NCBI GenBank assembly: GCA_947062675.1
Contig: CAMSQM010000027.1
Span: 1-39,187, forward strand
Source: an uncultured Roseburia sp.
Lineage (GTDB): Bacteria > Bacillota > Clostridia > Lachnospirales > Lachnospiraceae
DNA: 39,187 bases
Reading direction: 5' to 3'
In this document: positions 33,660-39,187 of the stretch, in pieces
Position numbering within the stretch: the stretch's first letter is position 1
How the letters are laid out: each line of letters opens with the position of its first letter
Notes under the pieces: model-generated
The model's input: the letters and a program-made list of their open reading frames with translations, nothing else
Told to the model about the DNA's origin: nothing
The model's database searches: none
Translations under genes and position numbers: made by a program

Positions 33660-35058
33660 GACAACACATTCAAAAATACGCACAGGATTTCTGCTGGTCA
33701 TTCTGATATCCGCAACAGTCTCGGGAATTCTGTTCGCCACATTCTGGAACCTGATGCCGCACGTCTGGAATCTCGCCAGGCAGCATCCCCCGTTTTCATG
33801 GCGCAGCGAGGAATTTTTCGAAAAAATCCGGGAAGAAGCCCTTCACTATGATCTGCCCGAATCCGCGGACGACACAGAAGCAGTGGAGGCACTGGAACCA
33901 CTTTTTGAAAGCTGCGACGATTATACCAGCATCGGTTTCTACGGAAAGGAAGACGGTCTCTATCGCGCAGGCTGCGAGGCGGACATTCTGCTGAAGCTGC
34001 AGTACGGCCCCCTGTTTACCAAACTTTTTGATCTGGCAACCCGAAGACAGAACAATCTCTACCCTGTATCTTTCCGGAACGCCGAGGCCGAAATGTATCT
34101 TCTGGACTACCACACTGTTTATTTTATCTATCCATATATTATCGCATCCACGATCCTGTGCGTCGCAATATTTCTGCTGATCGTGCTGCACTACATCAAT
34201 TCCAGAATCCGTGACATCCTGACTATCAGCCGGGAAATCACACGGATGGCCTCCGGTGACCTCATGCATCCCATCCCGCCCGCCGGTAAGGATGAAATCG
34301 GCGTCCTCGCGGAAGAACTGGACAGGCTCCGGGCAGCCCTCGCCGGACATATCCGGCAGGAAGAAGAGATAAGAAAATCGAATCAGGATTTAATAACTTC
34401 CATATCACATGATCTGCGCACGCCTCTCACGATCCTGAATGGTTATCTGGAAGTTTTAAACCTCGACGCACGCAGAGATGGTCCGAAACCGTCTGCCGAT
34501 TCCGGAAATACCATTGAGGGACAGACAAAAGATCAGCATGAGCGGCGCACGGATTATCTGCAGCGCTGCCTCCGGAAGACAGCGGATATCCGGGAACTGA
34601 CCGACCGGATGTTTGAATACGCCCTCGTCTACGAGGTTGAGGAATCGCCGGACTTTTCTGCTCTCCCGGTCTGCTCCGTCTGCGAGTGTCTGCTTGACCA
34701 CCTGGAATTTATCCGTCTGGCCGGATTCTCCACAAATGAACCCGGATTTCCGGAAAACGGATTTTTATACGGAGATGAAGCAATGTTAAAACGTGTTTTA
34801 AATAACCTCTTCTCCAATATTTTAAAATACGGGGATAAAAGGACGCCCGTCGTACTGAATGTCACGGTATCGGATGGCAGACTCGCCATACGGCTCTCAA
34901 ATTCCACAAAAAAAGAGCGCTCCGGCATCGCCAGCAACCAGATCGGGCTTAAAAGTGTAAAAAAGATTGCGGAACTGCACAATGGAAGCTTTCTCTGCAA
35001 AAACGAAAGCGGCAGCTTTCAGGCTGAGCTGATGCTGCCGCTTTCCGGGCCGGACTGA
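33652..35058 (+). CDS. Sensor histidine kinase
   Basis: A 468-residue membrane kinase. Helices near 11-31 and 161-180 flank an extracellular sensor domain of about 130 residues. A HAMP domain (about 181-235) is followed by the HisKA box SISHDLRTPLT with H253. The ATPase domain has the N-box LNNLFSNILKYG. Its G1 region reads LSNSTKKERSG in place of the usual DxGxG, with IGLKSVKKI as G2, as in some VanS-like clostridial kinases. The start is a GTG inside the regulator's last codons with GGAAGGGGG upstream. It ends six bases from the convergent serS. Confidence 0.93.
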   Translation: MNKTTHSKIRTGFLLVILISATVSGILFATFWNLMPHVWNLARQHPPFSWRSEEFFEKIREEALHYDLPESADDTEAVEALEPLFESCDDYTSIGFYGKEDGLYRAGCEADILLKLQYGPLFTKLFDLATRRQNNLYPVSFRNAEAEMYLLDYHTVYFIYPYIIASTILCVAIFLLIVLHYINSRIRDILTISREITRMASGDLMHPIPPAGKDEIGVLAEELDRLRAALAGHIRQEEEIRKSNQDLITSISHDLRTPLTILNGYLEVLNLDARRDGPKPSADSGNTIEGQTKDQHERRTDYLQRCLRKTADIRELTDRMFEYALVYEVEESPDFSALPVCSVCECLLDHLEFIRLAGFSTNEPGFPENGFLYGDEAMLKRVLNNLFSNILKYGDKRTPVVLNVTVSDGRLAIRLSNSTKKERSGIASNQIGLKSVKKIAELHNGSFLCKNESGSFQAELMLPLSGPD

Positions 35059-35063
35059 TATTC

Positions 35064-36353
35064 CTATTTCTCCGGAACCAGTCTGTCCTTATTTCCCATA
35101 TAGGGGCGCAGTGCTTCCGGAATGAGCACACTTCCGTCCGCCTGCAGGTTATTTTCCAGAAATGCAATCAGCATTCTCGGCGGCGCAACCACTGTGTTGT
35201 TCAGCGTGTGCGCAAAATATTTGCTCCCGTCCGCAGCCTTCACGCGGATTTTCAGGCGCCTCGCCTGTGCGTCGCCCAGATTGGAGCAGCTGCCCACCTC
35301 AAAATACTTTTTCTGTCTCGGAGACCACGCCTCCACATCACACGATTTTACCTTCAGATCCGCGAGATCGCCGGAGCAGCACTCCAGGGTACGCACCGGA
35401 ATGTCCAGGCTGCGGAACAGATCCACAGTATTCTGCCACAGCTGATCGTAGTATACTTTCGACTCTTCCGGCCGGCAGACCACAATCATCTCCTGCTTTT
35501 CAAACTGATGAATGCGGTACACCCCTCGCTCCTCGATGCCATGGGCTCCCTTTTCCTTCCGGAAACAGGGTGAATAGGACGTCAGGGTATAGGGCAGCTT
35601 CTCCTCGTCGCTGATCGTATCAATAAACTTCCCGATCATCGAATGCTCTGATGTCCCGATCAGATAGAGATCCTCCCCCTCGATCTTGTACATCATCGCG
35701 TCCATCTCGTCAAAACTCATCACGCCGGTCACCACATTGCTGCGGATCATAAACGGGGGAATTACGTACGTAAATCCTCTGTCAATCATAAAATCGCGCG
35801 CATAAGAAATCACAGCAGAGTGCAGCCTTGCAATATCGCCCATCAGATAATAAAAACCGTTGCCCGCCACTCTGCCCGCCGCGTCCAGATCAATGCCGCA
35901 GAACCTGTCCATAATCTCCGTGTGATAGGGAATCTCAAAATCCGGCTCGTGCGGCTCCCCGAACTTCTCAATCTCGACATTGCAGGAATCATCCTTCCCG
36001 ATCGGTACATCCGGGTCAATGATATTCGGAATCGTCATCATGATTTCCGACACTCTCTCCTGCAGCTCTTTTTCCGCTGCTGCCAGCTCCGCAAGACGTT
36101 CCGCGCCCGCCGCCACCTGCGCCTTCAGCTCCGCGGCCTCTTCCTTCTTTCCCTGTCCCATCAGCTTCCCGATCTCTTTCGAGAGCTTATTGCGCTTCGC
36201 CCGCAGCTCATCCGCCTCCTGCTGTGTCCTGCGCGCCCGCGCGTCCAGCTCAATGACCTCGTCCACCAGATGAAGCTTATGTTCCTGAAACTTGTTCCTG
36301 ATATTCTGTTTTACAATGTCAGGGTTTTCCCTGAGAAACTTTAAATCGATCAT
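35064..36353 (-). CDS. serS: Seryl-tRNA synthetase
   Basis: A 429-residue class II SerRS. The N-terminal coiled-coil arm (about 25-100) grips the long variable arm of tRNA-Ser. The catalytic core has GTSEHSMIGKF, motif 2 SYSPCFRKEKGAHG followed by GVYRIHQFEKQE, and motif 3 NNTVVAPPRMLIAFLENN. The EHS and GAHG wording differs from the EVPL and GAAGRDTRG of the common bacterial enzyme and is closer to the archaeal bacterial-fold group. GAGGGAG precedes the ATG. It has its own promoter and no T-box. Confidence 0.95.
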   Translation of the reverse strand: MIDLKFLRENPDIVKQNIRNKFQEHKLHLVDEVIELDARARRTQQEADELRAKRNKLSKEIGKLMGQGKKEEAAELKAQVAAGAERLAELAAAEKELQERVSEIMMTIPNIIDPDVPIGKDDSCNVEIEKFGEPHEPDFEIPYHTEIMDRFCGIDLDAAGRVAGNGFYYLMGDIARLHSAVISYARDFMIDRGFTYVIPPFMIRSNVVTGVMSFDEMDAMMYKIEGEDLYLIGTSEHSMIGKFIDTISDEEKLPYTLTSYSPCFRKEKGAHGIEERGVYRIHQFEKQEMIVVCRPEESKVYYDQLWQNTVDLFRSLDIPVRTLECCSGDLADLKVKSCDVEAWSPRQKKYFEVGSCSNLGDAQARRLKIRVKAADGSKYFAHTLNNTVVAPPRMLIAFLENNLQADGSVLIPEALRPYMGNKDRLVPEK

Positions 36354-36391
36354 AATTCTCCCTCTTTTTTCACTGACATTTACTAGACGAT

Positions 36392-36420
36392 ATTATACAG
36401 TTATTGCCGCAAAATTGCAA
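36392..36420 (-). promoter_or_regulatory. Predicted serS promoter
   Basis: On the minus strand TTGCAA (36415-36420) and a perfect TATAAT (36392-36397) with a 17-base spacer, 38 bases before the start codon. Confidence 0.7.
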
Positions 36421-36449
36421 GGATTTATGGGAAAGCATTTCGCCTGCAG

Positions 36450-36485
36450 AAAGGGACGGCATATCAGCAGATATGCCGTCCCTTT
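36450..36485 (-). terminator. Strong hairpin after the ABC transporter operon
   Basis: A perfect 15-base stem (36450-36464 and 36471-36485, AAAGGGACGGCATAT) with a 6-base loop, between the permease stop and the serS promoter. The T-tract is only three bases, so termination strength is uncertain. Confidence 0.6.
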
Positions 36486-36525
36486 CCGGGTGTCGGAACT
36501 CCCTCCGGCGGCCTCTCTGCCACCG

Positions 36526-37713
36526 TTAAATGTACATAATTTTCTCACTGTCAAAGATCTTTGCCAGCACTGCCGCCATCACCAGCGTGTACACGACATT
36601 GCATCCCACCGTGATCGCGAGATTCACCGGCACCGCCGAGAAAGAAAAGATCCCGTTCAGACACTGCACGCTGTTATAAAAGGGTATCAGGTACAGATAA
36701 GGCTCAGACGGCGCGCCGTCGCCAAACATGGACGTAATCCCGACTACCATGACGATAATCATCAGCGGCGTCGCCCAGGTTCCCGCTTCCTTGACACTTT
36801 TGGCCATACCCGATAAGATTGATATCACTCCGATGATCAGCAGCACGGTCGAGAGAATGACGAGAAGCGTCATCAGATAATCAGTCCCGCTGTATACCGC
36901 GGCGTTCATTCCCCCATCCGCGACGCCGCCCATCATCTTCGGAATCGCGAGCATGGTGCCGAGAAAGCTGGAAACGCCGCCGAGAAGCCCGATCGCGCTT
37001 AAACTTAAAATCTTGCCCAGCGCAAGCTCACTCCGCTTAATCGGCGTCACAAGCAGTGTCGCAATCGTTCCGCGTTCTTTTTCCCCGGCGATGGATTCCG
37101 GGGCAATCGCGACGCAGGCGCTGAAGAGGAAGGACATCAGAAGCATCGGCAGCATCATCGAGAAAAACTGCCCGGTCATATCACGCTCCGTCGCCAGGTC
37201 GAAGCGCTTCTCTGCGTCCGCATTGACATCAAATTTATTTGCCAGCGAAGCCTCGTACTGTTCCAGCATCTGCGACACCATGCTGTACGCCTCGCCCGAC
37301 TCCGTAAATACCGAATTATAGTATATCTCCACGGCGGGAGCCGCAGTCTGCGCCGTCAGTGAATCGTATGCCGCCACCTCCGCGTCAAAATTTTCCGGAA
37401 AGATCACCAGGAGCTCCGTCTCCTGCGCTTCGATCTCCTCTTTCAGCGCCTCCACACTCTCCGCGCTCTCCTCCGTCAGCGCCACACTTTCATGTGATTT
37501 CAGAGCCGAGAGGGAATCCGGCAGATTCACCGTATGTATCGCATAGACATGATCCTCCGCCGACGTAAACTGATCCGTAATCGCACTCCCCATAAACGAG
37601 TACATAATATAGATCATCAGTCCCGGCAGAAGCACGGTCGTGAATACCATGCGCTTATCTCCGAAAAAGCGGGCAAACTCCTTTTTCATTATCGTCATTA
37701 TCATTCCACTCAT
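36526..37713 (-). CDS. ABC-2 type transporter permease, NatB-like
   Basis: A 395-residue permease. One N-terminal helix (about 22-45) is followed by a ~130-residue extracellular domain and then five or six helices from about 180 on, with the GEKERGTIATLLVTPIKRSELALGK coupling segment of ABC-2 permeases near 205-232. Length and layout match NatB, the sodium exporter subunit, but drug or peptide export is equally possible. The start overlaps the ATPase stop by four bases (ATGA). Confidence 0.88.
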   Translation of the reverse strand: MSGMIMTIMKKEFARFFGDKRMVFTTVLLPGLMIYIMYSFMGSAITDQFTSAEDHVYAIHTVNLPDSLSALKSHESVALTEESAESVEALKEEIEAQETELLVIFPENFDAEVAAYDSLTAQTAAPAVEIYYNSVFTESGEAYSMVSQMLEQYEASLANKFDVNADAEKRFDLATERDMTGQFFSMMLPMLLMSFLFSACVAIAPESIAGEKERGTIATLLVTPIKRSELALGKILSLSAIGLLGGVSSFLGTMLAIPKMMGGVADGGMNAAVYSGTDYLMTLLVILSTVLLIIGVISILSGMAKSVKEAGTWATPLMIIVMVVGITSMFGDGAPSEPYLYLIPFYNSVQCLNGIFSFSAVPVNLAITVGCNVVYTLVMAAVLAKIFDSEKIMYI

Positions 37714-38522
37714 GAAAGTTCACCTGCCATTTCCCCATATATTTCAAAAAATTTGTCTTCCAGTGATTTTTCGGCGGTAAGACTTTTAAGCGTGTCGCAG
37801 ACCGCCATTTTCCCGTTGATAATAATTCCCACGCGGTCGCAGATTTTCTCAATCAGGCTGAAAATATGGGTGGAAACGATGATCGTCCTTCCCTCTCCCT
37901 TCAGCTCCTGCAGGAAATCCGTCACAACCCTCGCCGTGATGACGTCCAGCCCGTTAGTCGGCTCATCAAAAATAATCATCTGCGGGTCGTGCACCATGGA
38001 GATAACAAGCGACACCTTCTGTTTCATGCCGGTCGATAAATTCGCCACTTTTACCCCCGCAAAATCACTCACCCCGAAGCGGTCAAAAAGCCTGCGTTTC
38101 CGCTCGTTGCGCTCTCCCGGCGCCACATTGTGCAATTCCGAGAAGAAATCAAACAGATAATCCGGCGTAAAAAACTCTTCCAGTTTCAGCTCACTCGTCA
38201 GAAACGCGATCTTACTGCGCACCCCGTTCGGATCTGCAATAATACTGCTGCCCTCGATCACCGCGTCTCCCTCATCCGGCCTGATCAGGGTCGCCAGCAT
38301 CCTAAGCGTCGTCGTCTTGCCCGCGCCGTTGGGCCCCAGAAGACCGAATACCTCCCCGCGGTAAGCCGAAAACGAGAGGTGATCCACCGCTGTTTTCTTC
38401 TTTTCTGTTGTCTTTTCCAGTTTCTGCTGCTTCTTTGACAGTTTGAATGTCTTGCAGAGCCCGTCTGCCGTAAGCATCGCTCCTGCCCGAAGCATTTCAT
38501 TTGTTCCGATTCCCTGTTCCAT
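37710..38522 (-). CDS. ABC transporter ATP-binding protein, NatA-like
   Basis: A 270-residue ATPase. Walker A GPNGAGKTT, signature LSTGMKQK, Walker B MIIFDEPTNGLD and the H-loop STH are all present. A Lys/Glu-rich insertion (about residues 28-48, KKQQKLEKTTEKKK) sits between the first strands. It energises the permease encoded directly after it. ATGs at 38522, 38495 and 38477 are all possible; none has an ideal site, and 38522 keeps the longest form. Confidence 0.9.
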   Translation of the reverse strand: MEQGIGTNEMLRAGAMLTADGLCKTFKLSKKQQKLEKTTEKKKTAVDHLSFSAYRGEVFGLLGPNGAGKTTTLRMLATLIRPDEGDAVIEGSSIIADPNGVRSKIAFLTSELKLEEFFTPDYLFDFFSELHNVAPGERNERKRRLFDRFGVSDFAGVKVANLSTGMKQKVSLVISMVHDPQMIIFDEPTNGLDVITARVVTDFLQELKGEGRTIIVSTHIFSLIEKICDRVGIIINGKMAVCDTLKSLTAEKSLEDKFFEIYGEMAGELS

Positions 38523-38575
38523 AAAACAATCTTTCCCTCACTCAGTCTGTTTTTCCGTCCGCATCTGCCGGTCTG

Positions 38576-39187
38576 TCAGAGAAACTCTTCCCCAACGCTG
38601 TCAAATCCGTCCTCAAAATAATCCTCATAATAGTCACTGTAATAATTATAATATTCATCCTGATAGGAATCGGCGCTCATGCCCATCACCATCAGAATGA
38701 TATATAAAATTACAGTAAACAGCATGGAAAGCCCGGCCGTCACGATACCTCCGACTGCAAGCCCCTTTGACCTGCTCTGCGCGATCTGTATAATCCCGAA
38801 AATAATCGCGAGAATACCTGTAATCCAGTTTATACAGGTGCAGAACAAAAGCAGCGAGAGTATCCCGAGCACCAGCGAGGCAATACCAAAGCCAACGCTC
38901 TCACTCTTTTCCGGCGGCATCTGCTGCCAGCGCATATTCCCTCCGCCTCCGGGCGGCGCATTGCAGCCAAAATCCTGCGGCGGTACACCGTTCACAAACG
39001 GGCCGCCTCCGGGTGCTCCTGACCCGCCTCCGAACGGACCGCCTCCGGGCACTCCTGCTCCGAATGCCCCGGCTCCAGACGGACCGCCTCCGGCCGCTCC
39101 TGACCCGCCTCCGAACGGACCACCTCCGGGTTCTCCTGCTCCGAATGCCCCGGCTCCAGACGGACCGCCTCCGGCCGCTCCTGACCC
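38576..39187 (-). CDS. DUF4190-type membrane protein with Gly/Pro repeat, 5' end beyond window
   Basis: The frame stays open through the window edge, so at least 203 codons are present and the start is missing. The visible N-terminal part is a Gly/Ala/Pro-rich repeat (GGGPFGG, GAGAFGAG), followed by two helices of DUF4190 type (FGIASLVLGILSLLLF, ILAIIFGIIQIAQSRSKG), a third helix and an acidic Tyr-rich tail (YYNYYSDYYEDYFEDGFD). Function unknown. It lies 53 bases upstream of the ABC genes and may share their transcript. Confidence 0.75.
   Translation of the reverse strand, partial: GSGAAGGGPSGAGAFGAGEPGGGPFGGGSGAAGGGPSGAGAFGAGVPGGGPFGGGSGAPGGGPFVNGVPPQDFGCNAPPGGGGNMRWQQMPPEKSESVGFGIASLVLGILSLLLFCTCINWITGILAIIFGIIQIAQSRSKGLAVGGIVTAGLSMLFTVILYIILMVMGMSADSYQDEYYNYYSDYYEDYFEDGFDSVGEEFL
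38998..39187. repeat. 81-bp tandem repeat in the DUF4190 gene, running off the window
   Basis: From the right edge one full 27-codon unit (39107-39187) and a second near-identical one (39026-39106) are seen, then a degenerate third. Shorter GGAGGCGGTCCG-type subrepeats lie inside. The unit keeps the coding frame. Confidence 0.75.

Overview
The window reads as one stretch of a spore-forming Clostridia chromosome, most like Lachnospiraceae. Supporting signs are a spoIIR gene, a Csp-like subtilase, MecA, a V-type ATPase stalk gene, DUF6142 and DUF1934 proteins, and strong AGGAGG ribosome sites. Base composition is moderately GC-rich. I saw no tRNA, rRNA, CRISPR array, insertion sequence or phage gene. 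Both edges look like assembly edges: the first nine bases match the end of an Illumina adapter, and the last bases lie inside an 81-bp tandem repeat.

Layout. 1-664 holds the start of a V-type ATPase operon and a 60-residue unknown gene separated by a terminator. 828-1541 is mecA with its own promoter. 1716-9425 is a tightly packed leftward run from one strong promoter: pyrE, VanZ-like, DUF6142, HD phosphohydrolase, M29 aminopeptidase, purE, purM, purN, purD. It joins pyrimidine and purine synthesis with a likely nucleotide phosphatase. 9633-12158 is a single-gene NACHT NTPase with pentapeptide repeats and a FliM-like C-terminal motif, AT-richer than its neighbours and probably an immune-type sensor. 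12297-15266 is a LysR regulator divergent from a TSUP anion exporter and an anaerobic sulfatase-maturating radical SAM enzyme, with no sulfatase nearby. 15284-17708 holds a Gfo/Idh oxidoreductase and asnS. 17865-19304 is an FKBP/trigger-factor-like lipoprotein with a 36-bp repeat tail. 19522-24006 holds an unknown membrane-anchored protein, DUF1934, spoIIR with a sigma-F-like promoter, an AraC regulator and a Csp-like S8 protease.

24176-27173 has manA divergent from a three-PepSY lipoprotein whose 3' end is expanded into a 51-bp tandem repeat, then an ECF S component. 27263-29254 is a padR-DUF1700-DUF4097 operon with a palindromic operator over its promoter. 29454-35058 has an SGNH hydrolase overlapping tail-to-tail with a YfhO-like membrane protein, then a two-component system. 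35064-39187 holds an archaeal-flavoured serS, an ABC-2 transporter pair and a DUF4190 membrane protein cut by the window edge.

Starts were chosen by ribosome-binding sites and family N-termini. Promoters and operators are read by eye from consensus matches and are predictions.
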